DNA of 64,000 nucleotides, taken from Verrucomicrobiaceae bacterium. Lineage in GTDB: Bacteria; Verrucomicrobiota; Verrucomicrobiia; Verrucomicrobiales; Akkermansiaceae. The stretch's first letter is position 1; each line of letters begins with the position of its first letter. Positions 1-9,397 of this stretch are shown here, piece by piece. The position numbers and the translations under genes were made by a program. A model generated the notes under the pieces. That model was not told the origin of the DNA. It did no database searches and worked only from the letters and a program-made list of their open reading frames with translations. The stretch is from assembly GCA_027485995.1 (NCBI GenBank), contig JAIXPW010000133.1, positions 1 through 64,000 of the forward strand, read 5' to 3'.

Positions 1-201
1 AAGAACGCCGCCCTCGTCGGCACCGTCCAGCAGGTCCTCTGCGAAGGCCCGAGCAAGAACAACAAGGAGACCCTGAGCGGCCGCACCAGCCACAACAAGA
101 TCCTCATCTTCGACGGCGACCCCCACAAGCTCACCGGCCAGCTCCTCGACATCCAGGTCGAGTCCAGCTCCGGCTTCACGCTTTACGGGAGTGTGCTATA
201 A
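1..201 (+). CDS. miaB: tRNA-2-methylthio-N6-dimethylallyladenosine synthase MiaB, C-terminal fragment
   Basis: Only the last 66 codons are inside the window; the gene starts upstream. They read as the end of the MiaB TRAM domain: CEGPSKNNKETLSGRTSHNK followed by a short beta-rich tail ending in GFTLYGSVL. The motif EGPSK..N.....GRT..NK is characteristic of MiaB/MtaB-type methylthiotransferases, and the GRT..N form fits MiaB. MiaB is a radical-SAM iron-sulfur enzyme that methylthiolates i6A37 in tRNAs reading UNN codons; the TRAM domain contacts the tRNA. The catalytic part is not visible. The family call rests on the tail alone but is a close motif match. Confidence 0.85.
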   Translation, partial: KNAALVGTVQQVLCEGPSKNNKETLSGRTSHNKILIFDGDPHKLTGQLLDIQVESSSGFTLYGSVL

Positions 202-215
202 GGAGTCGGGACATT

Positions 216-819
216 CCTGTCCCGACCAACCCCACGCACATGAATCCACGCTCATTCCATCGCTGGAAATCATTCTGGTTCGGGATCTTCGTCATCGCCT
301 CGCTTTGCTGGGGCTGGCAGCGTTCGACACGATTTGAAGAATCAGTTTGTCTAGGGCCTCCACGGTTCGGCTATTACCTAATGCTTGTGCAGTCGGATAA
401 GGGGCTATCTGTCGTTTCGGCAGGGTCGCCGGACCACGGGGCGATGATTTGCGCAGTGCCCTTGTTCGGTTCCGACAGGAGCAATGTGAGCGTTTGGAGT
501 AATGCTAGAGGTCGATCAGTCGCAAGGATGCCTTGGGCGATCGAAAGCCACAGTGAACCTCATTTGTGGAGAGTTGAAATCGCCCACTGGTTCCTAATCC
601 TCCTCTTCGCCATCATCTGGATGATCTGGATGGTCAGGAGGGCTTGGAGATTCAATCGACTGGCGAGTGAGTTCGAAAGCGCGAGCGCGGGTTCCCAATC
701 GGCTCCGTAGCCTCCATCCCTGTCCCGACCAACCCCACGCGCATGAACCCACGCCCATTCCATCGCTGGAAATCCTTCTGGTTCGGGATCTTCATCATCG
801 CATCACTTTGCTGGGGCTG
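216..819 (+). repeat. Direct repeat at the 5' ends of two tandem gene copies
   Basis: Bases 216-316 and 719-819 are near-identical and lie exactly 503 bp apart. Each copy covers about 24 bases of leader (with CCTGTCCCGACCAACCCCAC) and the first 25 codons of one of two adjacent paralogous genes. Similarity continues more weakly through both genes and rises again at their C-terminal membrane segments. This indicates a tandem duplication of a whole transcription unit, in which the ends have been kept and the middle has diverged. Confidence 0.85.
240..710 (+). CDS. Small membrane protein, tandem paralogue 1 (unknown function)
   Basis: A 156-residue protein that I do not recognise. There is a hydrophobic segment near the N-terminus (FWFGIFVIASLCWGW, about residues 12-28) and a second near the C-terminus (WFLILLFAIIWMIWMV, about 117-132), followed by a short basic-rich tail. 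The roughly 85 residues between them are polar and probably lie outside the cytoplasm in a two-helix topology. It begins 38 bases after miaB on the same strand, so it could share its transcript. The next gene is a diverged copy. No known domain, catalytic motif or lipobox is visible. Confidence 0.65.
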   Translation: MNPRSFHRWKSFWFGIFVIASLCWGWQRSTRFEESVCLGPPRFGYYLMLVQSDKGLSVVSAGSPDHGAMICAVPLFGSDRSNVSVWSNARGRSVARMPWAIESHSEPHLWRVEIAHWFLILLFAIIWMIWMVRRAWRFNRLASEFESASAGSQSAP

Positions 820-1198
820 GGTCCGCTCTAGCCACACTGTGGACGCCTTATGTTTGGGGCCTCCCAGTTCAGGCCATTACATCATGTTTGTTCAGAGTGG
901 TGGGCTTTTGTCTGTTGCTTCATCCCAGTCTGCAGATCAAGCGGCGACTGTCTGCTCAATTCCGTTTGTAGGCTCCAGCGCGAGCAATGTCTGTTTCTGG
1001 AGCGACGGAGGTGCATCGTTTCAAGGGATGCCCTGGCCTATCGAAAGCAAAATGCTGCCTCATTGGTGGCAAGTCGGAATCGCCCACTGGTTCCTGATCC
1101 TCCTCTTCTCCATTGTCTGGATCACCTGGCTGGTCAGAAGAGCTCGGCGATTCAAGCGATTGGCCGCTGTGTTTGATCCTCGGAGCGCGGGCTCCTAA
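743..1198 (+). CDS. Small membrane protein, tandem paralogue 2 (unknown function)
   Basis: A 151-residue protein and the second copy of the preceding gene. The first 27 residues differ from copy 1 at only a few positions (MNPRPFHRWKSFWFGIFIIA against MNPRSFHRWKSFWFGIFVIA). Both keep the two membrane segments and the invariant block P-W-x-IES before the second one. The periplasmic middle has diverged strongly apart from a few positions such as C-L-G-P-P and MPW. Retention of both reading frames after duplication suggests both are expressed. Function unknown. Confidence 0.65.
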   Translation: MNPRPFHRWKSFWFGIFIIASLCWGWVRSSHTVDALCLGPPSSGHYIMFVQSGGLLSVASSQSADQAATVCSIPFVGSSASNVCFWSDGGASFQGMPWPIESKMLPHWWQVGIAHWFLILLFSIVWITWLVRRARRFKRLAAVFDPRSAGS

Positions 1199-1518
1199 CC
1201 GGCCCTTTGCCTCCGTCTCCATCCCGGCATGGCAGATCGCTGAAGACTGAGCATGGAATGTCTGAGACCTTGGAGTGCGGTGGGAAGTGAAACGCCACAC
1301 CGCTTTCAGATGCGGCGTTGGTAGCCGTCCTTCGAGCGAAAATCAGTCCGTCACCCGCACCCGATCATCCCTCTGAGGTCAGGTGTGAGATGAACTGCTC
1401 CCACCCCAGCGTCCGGACCCTCGTCCCGCATGCCAAAGCGGTGTGGCGTTTCACTTCCCACCGCACTCCAAGGTTCGAGCAAAACTCGATGGCGGGTGAT
1501 TCCTCGCGGAGTTGTCGA
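1199..1518. other. Intergenic region with a long inverted repeat
   Basis: 320 bases between convergent genes (a plus-strand gene ending at 1198 and a minus-strand gene ending at 1519). Open frames cross it, but none has codon structure or homology I can support. Its notable content is the pair of inverted 40-bp arms annotated separately. Confidence 0.6.
1267..1474. repeat. Perfect 40-bp inverted repeat, 128-bp spacer
   Basis: The arm at 1267-1306 (starting ACCTTGGAGTGCGGTGGGAA) is the exact reverse complement of 1435-1474 over all 40 bases. A further six bases pair after a three-base mismatch on the inner side (ATGCGG against CCGCAT). A perfect match of this length in non-coding sequence points to two copies of a dispersed element in opposite orientation, or the ends of a small non-autonomous element. 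The transcript could fold into a very long hairpin between the two convergent genes. No transposase is present. Confidence 0.85.
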
Positions 1519-3000
1519 TCACACCGCGCTCAGCCCCGGTCCGGTCAATTTCCGCGTATCGAGCTTTCCATCCCTGGAGTCGAACAGGCCGGGAAACTTC
1601 TCCGTCCATCCCGCATTCGCAGCAGGAACATATTCGCGCGAGTTTGCCTCGATCGTCGAAAGGCCCGGAATGTGCGAGGCGATGCCGGCCGAATGAATCA
1701 GCGAGGCTCCCGGACAGGTGAGGTCCTGCACGCAGAGGAACATGCCGAATTTCTGACCCGCCGCCGCCATCAGCATCGCGTGGGACTGGCCCTTGCAGGC
1801 TTTCAGGCAGGCACCGGTGTAGCCCATTTCGCGGGAGAGCAGGAGATTCTCCAGATCTGTTAGAGACTCATCGATCACCACCGGTCGCAGCTTCGCGGCC
1901 TGATGCATGACATTCTTCCGATCTGCCTGAAGATCGCGACGGGTCGGCTGTTCAAGATAGAGAATGCTCTCGAAGCCCTGCGGCGTCTGCTCCTTCACCT
2001 TGCGCAGAAACTCCAGCACATACTCCACATCGGGACAGCGTTCGTTGAAGTCACAGCAGTATTTCCAATCCGCTTTCGGATCGGCCTCGCGTGCCACGCG
2101 GTCGATCGCCACGGTGCGTGCGATGTCCCACTCCAAATTCTCGCCCTGAAGCTTGATCTTGATCCGCTGGAGATGGTCGCGCTTGATCCACTCGCCGAGC
2201 GTCTCGGGCAGCCCGTCGTTGAGTCGCTCCTTCACCTCGGAGTCCGCCACCGCGTCCAGCCCGCCGACGGAGTGAAACAACCAGATCCAGTCGCGAGGGG
2301 CCGGGTTAACGAAGGACTGCAGCGACAGGCCCTGGAACTCGTCGTTGAGGTAGCGCGAGAGGTCGTGGCCGAGCAACTCGGGCGAATACGTCTGGAAGGA
2401 ATTGACCCCGAGCGATTTCCCGAAGGCATCATGGAGGGCCGCATCGATGGCACTGGCGGTGACCTGGGTGCAGAGCTTGGGAATCGGTGTCGTCAGCTTC
2501 AGCTCCTTGGAAACATCGGCCGCTGCTTTCAGATACTCGGGCTCAAGCTCGTGGTTGATCTCGATCGGATGAGCCGTGGCCTTGTAGCTCTCTGTGATTT
2601 TCGCCAGCCGACCGGCCAGCTCCTTCATCGCGCCGAGCGTCGTGTCGTAGGGCATGTCCTTGGAAGGAAACGACCAGACATTTCCCAGCGGCATTGATCC
2701 GAAGCCCTTCGTTTCCTTTCCATCCGGCGAGGAAACCCGGACCGTGACATTCAGCAAGGTCACCCGATCCACCGCCACGCCGCCGAACTTGTAAGGAGCG
2801 CGATAGCGGAACTCCTCGAAGGCCACCTTCACCTCCTCGATCCGGATGCCGGTGGGGGACTTCACCACGATCGAAGGTCCGGCCACTGCACGCGTGCCGA
2901 GGGCTCCAAGCGCCACAAGCGACGAGGCCTTCAGAAAATGCCTGCGGCTCGGCGGCAAGATCGAGTTAGGGACGTGCGCTTGATTCGAGCTGGGGTTCAT
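1519..3000 (-). CDS. Tat-exported enolase-superfamily protein (mandelate racemase/muconate lactonizing-like)
   Basis: 493 residues from the ATG at 3000; an in-frame GTG at 3042 would add 14 residues, and neither start has a clear ribosome site. A twin-arginine signal ([18 protein letters not shown], about residues 18-35) indicates folded export. The barrel domain carries enolase-superfamily marks: a KIK motif at 281-283 as candidate catalytic lysines, and acidic metal ligands in CDFNE (D317), LYLEQP (E350) and VIDES (D377/E378). Family members abstract an alpha proton from a carboxylate, for example in racemization, cycloisomerization or sugar-acid dehydration. The substrate cannot be read from the sequence. 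It is the last gene after the MoxR/VWA operon, with a 78-base gap, so co-transcription is possible but a functional link is not shown. Confidence 0.8.
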   Translation of the reverse strand: MNPSSNQAHVPNSILPPSRRHFLKASSLVALGALGTRAVAGPSIVVKSPTGIRIEEVKVAFEEFRYRAPYKFGGVAVDRVTLLNVTVRVSSPDGKETKGFGSMPLGNVWSFPSKDMPYDTTLGAMKELAGRLAKITESYKATAHPIEINHELEPEYLKAAADVSKELKLTTPIPKLCTQVTASAIDAALHDAFGKSLGVNSFQTYSPELLGHDLSRYLNDEFQGLSLQSFVNPAPRDWIWLFHSVGGLDAVADSEVKERLNDGLPETLGEWIKRDHLQRIKIKLQGENLEWDIARTVAIDRVAREADPKADWKYCCDFNERCPDVEYVLEFLRKVKEQTPQGFESILYLEQPTRRDLQADRKNVMHQAAKLRPVVIDESLTDLENLLLSREMGYTGACLKACKGQSHAMLMAAAGQKFGMFLCVQDLTCPGASLIHSAGIASHIPGLSTIEANSREYVPAANAGWTEKFPGLFDSRDGKLDTRKLTGPGLSAV

Positions 3001-3078
3001 TGGGGTGAGGAAGCGGAGGGCTTTGTTCAAAGCTGTGGACACAGGGAACCCATCTACGGATCGACCGATCGAAAGCCT

Positions 3079-4209
3079 TCAGATTCCTGACCCGTTCGCC
3101 CAAAGGGTGAGATCACGCTTTGAGAGTGCGGCAGCCATGAGGTCAGGAAAGCGGTCGGGTGTGCAGGCGAAGACGGGGATATCGAGTGCCCCGAAGGCCT
3201 TGGCGTTTGTTGCATCAAACGAAGGCCTTCCTTCGTCACTGAGGGCCAGGAGGCTGACGACGGTGACTCCGGCTTCCTTCAAGCGTGCTGCCGTTTGCAT
3301 CATGCCTGCCACGCTGCCGCCCTCGCAGAGATCCGACACAAGCACCAGGATGGTGTCCTTCGGGCGGGTGATGCGGCTTTCGCAATAGGTCAGGGCCTTG
3401 TGAATGTCCGTGCCGCCGCCGAGTTGGGCGCCGAAGAGCAGGTCCACCGGATCGGATAGTGCCTCGGTGAGATCCACCACCGCCGTGTCGAACAGTACGA
3501 AGCGTGTGGAAAGGGCGGGCAGAGAAGCCATGACCGCCCCAAAAATCGAGGAATACACCACCGATGGAGCCATGGAGCCGCTCTGGTCAATGCAGAGAAT
3601 GAGGTCACGGAGCGAACTACGGCGACTGCCGTAGCCGATCAGCGTTTCCGGAATGATGGTGCGGTGCTCGTGAAGATAGTTCCTCAGGTTCGCGCGGATC
3701 GTCCGCGGCCAGTCGATCTCGTTGAAACGCGGACGGCGGTTGCGCAGGCTCTTCGAAAGCGCGCCGCGCACGGCCTGGCGGGTCGGTTGCTCAAGCTTCC
3801 GCATGAGCTGTTCCACGAGACGGCGAACCACCATCCTTGCGGTCTCCCTGGTCTTTTCAGGAATCACGCGGTTCAGGGAAAGCAGGGTGCTGACCAGATG
3901 CACGTCCGGCTCCGCCTGGCTGAGCACTTCGGGTTCGAGCAACAGTTGCTTGAGATTGAGCCGATCGATGGCGTCCTTCTGCATCACCTGCACAACCTCG
4001 GTCGGAAAGTAACGCCGGATATCGCCGAGCCACCGTGAAACGTTCGGCTTGGATCCTCCCAGACCGCCCTTCATCTCCGATTGGTCGTAGAGTGCCTCCA
4101 GGGCATCGTCCATCCGCGCATCCTCCTGTCCAAGGCTCACGGTCATCGCCTCACAGGCCTGCGCACCCAGCACCAGCCGCCAGCGTCGGAGTTGTTCGGG
4201 ATCGTTCAT
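3079..4209 (-). CDS. VWA domain protein of the MoxR/VWA system (YehP-like)
   Basis: 376 residues. I chose the ATG at 4209 because it overlaps the preceding stop codon by four bases (ATGA) and because the frame upstream of it is only antisense to that gene. The N-terminal 200 residues are alpha-helical and basic. The C-terminal half is a von Willebrand factor A domain with a complete metal-ion-dependent adhesion site: CIDQSGSM (D208, S210, S212), GGGTD (T267) and VSDL (D293). VWA proteins bind partners through the bound metal and are the usual co-factor of MoxR-type AAA+ ATPases. The operon supplies that ATPase (9398-10480). It matches E. coli YehP in size and context. No signal peptide, so cytoplasmic. 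Confidence 0.88.
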   Translation of the reverse strand: MNDPEQLRRWRLVLGAQACEAMTVSLGQEDARMDDALEALYDQSEMKGGLGGSKPNVSRWLGDIRRYFPTEVVQVMQKDAIDRLNLKQLLLEPEVLSQAEPDVHLVSTLLSLNRVIPEKTRETARMVVRRLVEQLMRKLEQPTRQAVRGALSKSLRNRRPRFNEIDWPRTIRANLRNYLHEHRTIIPETLIGYGSRRSSLRDLILCIDQSGSMAPSVVYSSIFGAVMASLPALSTRFVLFDTAVVDLTEALSDPVDLLFGAQLGGGTDIHKALTYCESRITRPKDTILVLVSDLCEGGSVAGMMQTAARLKEAGVTVVSLLALSDEGRPSFDATNAKAFGALDIPVFACTPDRFPDLMAAALSKRDLTLWANGSGI

Positions 4210-6386
4210 GAGGGTTCTGGAAGTCCCAACAGCCTGGCCACCGCCGCCACGGCGGGAAGCGCTCTGGGAAGATCGAGGTTCATGGGCTGCCTGGTTGCCA
4301 CGGCTTGCGTGCCACTGGCGACATTCGCGGCGATCCGGGTTCGCTCGGGAACAGAAAAGCCCCCAAAGGTCCGGCGTAGGAGTGGCAGCACCAATTGAAA
4401 GCCATCGGGGCTGAGCGATTTCAACCAATCATCGACCAGTCCAAGCAGCAAGCGGTCATGAACCAGCAGGCTTCCACCGCCCTGGAGGAATCCCTCCAGC
4501 CAATCGGCTCCTGCCCGGGCCGGCATCCCGGGCGAAAGCGCGAATCCGAGGTGTCTCGCGGTCAGGTCATCGCCGAGCGCGCCCGCATCCCGCAACAGGC
4601 GCACGGCGCGGCCCTGAACCTTTGGATGAACGCTGCTCGCCTCGGCCATGCGTCCGAGCACCGCGTGGAATTCCGCTGCCAGTTCACGGTCGTCGATCAG
4701 GATCATCGCGGAGGCATGATCGCTCACCGCCTTCGAAAGATGCTCCGCAGCCATGTCGTCGATCCCGCTTGCGGCAACAAGTAGTCCTGCATTCACCCGG
4801 GAAGCGAAGGCGCGGATCAGGTCAGTCACCGACTCCACGTCGGTGGCCCGTACATCCCCGTATCTCGCGATGCGGGCCAGGGTGGGAACCGAGGCCAGCA
4901 GATCGGTTAGATCCACCGAGGTGGCCGCCGCAGCCTCCAGTTGCAGCAACAACGCAGCCGTTGCCTCGGGAAGCTCGCCCAGCAGGGAAAGGTCGAGCTT
5001 TTCCGTGATCCCTCCCAGACCCGGAGCCGTCGTGGCAAGGGTCACGAGCCGGCGCGCCGCTGCGGTCTCCACGGTGTTTCCGAACGCTGAGGCATCGATG
5101 ATCGAAACCGCCAGCTCCGGCTTCCATTGCAGCACCCAGCGCTCCTTGAACGTGCCGCGGGTCCGAGCCCTTTCCTTGTGCCCCCAGGTCACCGCGAGGG
5201 CCGTCAGGCGGTGGAGGAAGACACTGCGCGCCCGGCCCCCTTCCTCGCGCAGATCGAGGTCCACCGGCGTGACCGAGGCTGCCGGTTTCAAGCGCAGCCT
5301 CCGCTGGGTTGACTCGATGTCCTGTTGAAGGGGCATTTTCGGGAGTCCCTCGGGAAGCTCGCCCATGCGCTCGCCGATCAGCAGCTTGCTGTTGAGGAAT
5401 TGGAGCGGCAGCGGATCGCCCTGGCAGAAGACCGATTGGATCGCCTCCAGGCTTTCATTCAATCCGGGCTGCGGTCGGCCACGTAGTCCGGCAAGGGCGT
5501 TGGATAGCCTGACGGCCTCGATCACCGAGGCTGATGAAGCGTCCTGTCCCTCTTTCCGGAACAACCTTGCGGCCCGCGTCAACCAGGTTGTCATGGCATC
5601 GCCCCGGCACGACCACAGATGATCATACCAGCCCGGGGAAGTGATGCCCGCACCATAGCCGCTGGCGAAGGTCAGACGCTCGAAGGTCCACGGGATCCAG
5701 GTGGCGGCCACCTTTTCCTTGGGCAGGCCCTTCAGCAGCGCGGCGTCATCGGAGGATTTCACCTTCATCGACAAGGCCGGCGTGTGCCAGGCCCCGCAGA
5801 CTACTGCGATTGTCGTAAATCCCTCCTTCTCGACCGCCCGGAGCGTCTTGCGCATCCAGGCTTCCCGCAACAGGGACTCGCGTGACTCGGGCTCCGCCAA
5901 TTCGGAGCGCAATGCGGTCACGGCCTCCAGGATCGCGGCGAAGAAGTCCTGATCATTGCTGCGCTCCTCGACGCGATCGTTCCACCAGCGCTCTCCATCG
6001 CTGTAGCCGTCGGCCCTGGCAAACCACTCGAAGGCATCCGGTCGCGGGGCCATGGGTTCCGCTGTCTGCCGCAGCGCAAAGGCATGTGCCGCCGGAAGAT
6101 CGAAACAACGGACCGGAACGCCTTTCGCGAGCGCCCACCGGACCGCCTGCCACTCGGGCGAGAATGCGGCGAAGGGATAGAACGACGCCCTCTCCGGCCG
6201 CTCCACCTCATGCATCAGCAATGCCACCGGTGGCTTCATGTCGGCATCCGCGGCGTGGATCAGCATCGCCTCCGCGTCCTGCGGCATTTCCAGCACCACG
6301 ACGTCCGGCGACAGGGCCTCCAGCGCCGCCAGGAGGCTTCGGGCGCAGCCGGGTCCGTGATGCCGTATGCCGAAGAGCGTCGTCAT
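4206..6386 (-). CDS. DUF5682 family protein (YehM-like)
   Basis: 726 residues, cytoplasmic. It begins with the family signature FGIRHHGPGCARSL and has the second conserved block VVCGAWHTPAL near residue 200. These histidine-rich motifs give the N-terminal third a TraB/haem-binding-like or hydrolase-like look, but no activity is established. The rest is long, helical and leucine/alanine rich. It overlaps its neighbours on both sides by four bases, which implies translational coupling. In other bacteria DUF5682 proteins are found beside MoxR ATPase, VWA and SWIM proteins, so it is best seen as a fixed component of that machine. Confidence 0.85.
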   Translation of the reverse strand: MTTLFGIRHHGPGCARSLLAALEALSPDVVVLEMPQDAEAMLIHAADADMKPPVALLMHEVERPERASFYPFAAFSPEWQAVRWALAKGVPVRCFDLPAAHAFALRQTAEPMAPRPDAFEWFARADGYSDGERWWNDRVEERSNDQDFFAAILEAVTALRSELAEPESRESLLREAWMRKTLRAVEKEGFTTIAVVCGAWHTPALSMKVKSSDDAALLKGLPKEKVAATWIPWTFERLTFASGYGAGITSPGWYDHLWSCRGDAMTTWLTRAARLFRKEGQDASSASVIEAVRLSNALAGLRGRPQPGLNESLEAIQSVFCQGDPLPLQFLNSKLLIGERMGELPEGLPKMPLQQDIESTQRRLRLKPAASVTPVDLDLREEGGRARSVFLHRLTALAVTWGHKERARTRGTFKERWVLQWKPELAVSIIDASAFGNTVETAAARRLVTLATTAPGLGGITEKLDLSLLGELPEATAALLLQLEAAAATSVDLTDLLASVPTLARIARYGDVRATDVESVTDLIRAFASRVNAGLLVAASGIDDMAAEHLSKAVSDHASAMILIDDRELAAEFHAVLGRMAEASSVHPKVQGRAVRLLRDAGALGDDLTARHLGFALSPGMPARAGADWLEGFLQGGGSLLVHDRLLLGLVDDWLKSLSPDGFQLVLPLLRRTFGGFSVPERTRIAANVASGTQAVATRQPMNLDLPRALPAVAAVARLLGLPEPS

Positions 6387-9300
6387 TCCTTGGTCGCGAT
6401 GATGGCCTTGAGGTCCCCCAGCGTTTCTGAAAACACGACGGCGGACACCTGATCAAATCGGAGGACCCGAGGGTCATCCGGTGACGGTTCATTGCAGACA
6501 TAGCTGCCGCGCTCGACCGACTCCGACTTCACGAAGTACGCCGCACCTAGTTCAATGATTTCCATTGGATCGCAGCCGACCCAGAAGTTTTCGGTCGGCA
6601 GGATGACCTCGACGCCCGCCCCGGGATAGAGCTTGTAGTAGCTTGAAATCCCACCGGCATCCACCACCGAGCCCCGTGCCCAGCCGCGCCTTTCGCTTCG
6701 TGAGCGGAAGGTTCCCGCGCTGAGGTTTCTTCCCTTCGTGACCGCGATCTCACGCCGGTTTCCATGCAGCGGGTCTGGCAATTCCACCGGGCGGTCGATC
6801 TGCGGAAAGGGTGGCTTCACCTTGAAGCGGGCGAGATGGGCACGCCACACATTGAGAGCCGCATTCTCCATCTCCAGCGGATGCGCCATGCCGATCTTCG
6901 CATCCGTCTCGGGAAGCTCCTCCAGGGCCCCCGAAGCATCCGCCAACAGTCCGTTCGGATATCGCCGGAAAGTGCGGAGCAGAGCGCCGTTTTCGTCGTA
7001 AACTCCCCACACCAGGCTGCTGGCGAACGATCGGAGCAGCGGATGATTCTCGAAAAGTTCACGCCACCGCCCGACAGGCCAGCGGCGTTGCCGGACGAGC
7101 GTCATTTCCAACCGTGCAGTCTGACCCTTCACGGCTTCCCTCAACAATTTGACCAGCGTCTTGACCTCGGTCTTGATCGACTCAGGCGCACTCGCAGGAA
7201 GGGCTTTCCATGACTTGTCGGTGATCGGATCGAACCAGGTGAGCTTGAAATCCGCTCCCAACTCGGCGCTCACGCCATCTCCCTCCCAATCGAACCTGCG
7301 GATCCCATCGGCATCGAATCCGAAGTCCGGCACCACCAGATCGCCGAGTTCATCCGTCGTGATGCCGCGTGCGGTCGCGGCCGCGTTGAAGGCCTCCGCA
7401 CAGGCCTTTCCGACGTTCTTGAACTTGCTCCGATAGCGGTTGGAAAGGGTGTCCAACACCATCAATGGCTCGTTTCCAGGAAGCAGGGAAATCGCCTGGG
7501 CCGCATACTCCGCAAGCTTGTGCCGGGAGTTCTCGCACCAGTCGTTGATGCGGGACAGCAGCAGCGTGATGATGCGGTTGTCTCCCAACAAACCCGCAAG
7601 AGCGAGCGCCCATCGATCGGAGGCCGCCTGTTCGGATGAAAGGAAATTCCCGAGCAAGGTCACCGCCAGGGTTGCCGAGGTCGTTCGATTGACCTGTCTG
7701 AGGAGCGGAGCGATTTCAGGAGCCGGCTCAAGGGTCTTGTGCTTCGCCTGCTTCGTGATCACGAAAGCCAGCTCGTCGCGGGTCATCAGGCTGCCATCTT
7801 CATAGGAAGGCAGGGGCAGCTCTTCCAGGTTCCACCAGGCCGCACTGGGAACACGCAGCCTGTCGGACTGCTTGAGGATCGATTTCCGAAGCTCTTCCAG
7901 CGAAGCTTCCGGCCTGGAGGAACCTTCGCCAGCGGGTAGCGCGTCGCGAAAGCCCTTCAAGGCCAGGTGAAGCGCACTGCGGACCTTCTCGCTCTTTTCC
8001 GATTCGATCGCAGCGGTCAGGATGTCTCCAACCCCCGGATCCTTCACGCGTCCCAAAACCGCCAGGGCTCCCAACTTTTCATCCGACTTCCCGGCGGACA
8101 GCAGCGAGGCGGCCTGGTCAACAAGCGGGTCCTCGTTGAGCTTCAGCAGACCATCCGCCGCCGCGCCGCGAAGCTTGACCGAGGACGAGCCAAGCAGCCT
8201 CCAAAGCGTGGCACTCACCCTCGGTGAAAGGGGGCTGGCGGCATCCCGTGCTCCCAGCCACTCGACGAACATCTCCCACAAGGTGGCCGAATCGTCGGGC
8301 GAGCGTCCATCGATCCAATCCAGAACCACTTCCTCCACGCCTGCGGGAGCGGGACACGCGGCCAGCAACTGCTTCAGGGCCGCAGTCTCCATCCAAGCCG
8401 ACCCACCTTCCCGGAAGCAGCCGAAAAAGGCCCTGCCGCCCCTTTCCCATTCCTTGATCGCATGATCGATGACTTCCGGGAAAAGGTACATGTAGCCCTT
8501 CATCTTCCCGCTTCTCACCACCTCCGCCATCCTCTCCAGCACTCCATCCGGCTCCCGTTCCAGCAGCCACTGGAAGGCGTGCGATCCGTTGAGCGCTTCG
8601 GGCTCTTTGGCAGCCTCGGTGACTTCGCTTTCAAGCCCGCCACGCAGCGATTGCAAACCGTGAAGCAGTTGGTAGCGGGTGATTGCGTGGCTCGCCCTTC
8701 GGGCCGCCGAGAGGCCGAGGGCATCAAAGCGATCGGTCAGTGAAATGATCCGCAGCCAGATGGGAACGTTGGGTCCTGCGGATTGCTTGTGCCACTGTTC
8801 GATGGCACCAGGCCGGAACCTGATCACCGCGTCGAGAAACCGACTGGTCCCTCCCGCCTCGTCAATCGCCGCGACGAGTCCACGGTCATCGGCCTCGAAG
8901 ATCCAGGCTTCAAGAGGCGACGCGAAGGCAGGTTGGGCGGAATCAGCCCCCGTGCCCGCGAGTCCCCAGTTCCTTTCCCCGGAGCTGTCCGACTTCACCA
9001 CCATCGGCGCAAGCACTTCGCGCCGACGGCTATCCTGCTCCGCCAGGGAGACCAGGACTTGTTCGATCCCGGCGCGGGAGGAGGTCCATGAATGACCGAG
9101 GGCCTCTAGCAGCCAACCGGTCGGGGAATACGTCAACTGTCCTCCCCTTCCGGGAGATCTCAGGCCGAATCGCACCAGGCGACCCGCCGCCTCGCCCCAG
9201 ACCGCCTCATTCGCCAGCAGCTCCCAGACGGGTTTGGAGGTCTGCCTCCAGGTGCCGACGGGAATCCCCTTCAGCAGCGATTCGTTGCCGGTCCGAACAA

Positions 9301-9391
9301 ACTCCAGCGCCATGCTGGCCTGGACAGCGTCATCGGACTTTTCCGGGGCATGCGCGGCGGCCTCAAGACATTGCAAAATGGCGGGATTCAT
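6383..9391 (-). CDS. DUF4132 domain protein (YehI/MolR-like)
   Basis: 1002 residues. The central part (about 380-560) contains HEAT-like helical repeats. The C-terminal 200 residues match the DUF4132 pattern: RRGWARGSVVDAGGISSYYK, an acidic region, then a beta-rich end after VEVILPTENFWVG. E. coli YehI (DUF4132) sits next to the YehL/M/P/Q set, and this gene lies in the equivalent operon between the ATPase and DUF5682. The name MolR (molybdate regulator) attached to some homologues is old and not supported here. It probably acts as a large scaffold or target-recognition subunit (inference). Its start lies six bases after the ATPase stop. Confidence 0.82.
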   Translation of the reverse strand: MNPAILQCLEAAAHAPEKSDDAVQASMALEFVRTGNESLLKGIPVGTWRQTSKPVWELLANEAVWGEAAGRLVRFGLRSPGRGGQLTYSPTGWLLEALGHSWTSSRAGIEQVLVSLAEQDSRRREVLAPMVVKSDSSGERNWGLAGTGADSAQPAFASPLEAWIFEADDRGLVAAIDEAGGTSRFLDAVIRFRPGAIEQWHKQSAGPNVPIWLRIISLTDRFDALGLSAARRASHAITRYQLLHGLQSLRGGLESEVTEAAKEPEALNGSHAFQWLLEREPDGVLERMAEVVRSGKMKGYMYLFPEVIDHAIKEWERGGRAFFGCFREGGSAWMETAALKQLLAACPAPAGVEEVVLDWIDGRSPDDSATLWEMFVEWLGARDAASPLSPRVSATLWRLLGSSSVKLRGAAADGLLKLNEDPLVDQAASLLSAGKSDEKLGALAVLGRVKDPGVGDILTAAIESEKSEKVRSALHLALKGFRDALPAGEGSSRPEASLEELRKSILKQSDRLRVPSAAWWNLEELPLPSYEDGSLMTRDELAFVITKQAKHKTLEPAPEIAPLLRQVNRTTSATLAVTLLGNFLSSEQAASDRWALALAGLLGDNRIITLLLSRINDWCENSRHKLAEYAAQAISLLPGNEPLMVLDTLSNRYRSKFKNVGKACAEAFNAAATARGITTDELGDLVVPDFGFDADGIRRFDWEGDGVSAELGADFKLTWFDPITDKSWKALPASAPESIKTEVKTLVKLLREAVKGQTARLEMTLVRQRRWPVGRWRELFENHPLLRSFASSLVWGVYDENGALLRTFRRYPNGLLADASGALEELPETDAKIGMAHPLEMENAALNVWRAHLARFKVKPPFPQIDRPVELPDPLHGNRREIAVTKGRNLSAGTFRSRSERRGWARGSVVDAGGISSYYKLYPGAGVEVILPTENFWVGCDPMEIIELGAAYFVKSESVERGSYVCNEPSPDDPRVLRFDQVSAVVFSETLGDLKAIIATKE

Positions 9392-9397
9392 CGTCTG

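Noticed and set aside
1473-1490. tRNA-like GGTTCGAGC
   Set aside because: No acceptor or anticodon stems can be formed around it; it is part of the inverted repeat border.
1318-1863. 181-codon open frame crossing the inverted repeat
   Set aside because: Runs into the well-supported enolase-superfamily gene on the other strand and has no family.
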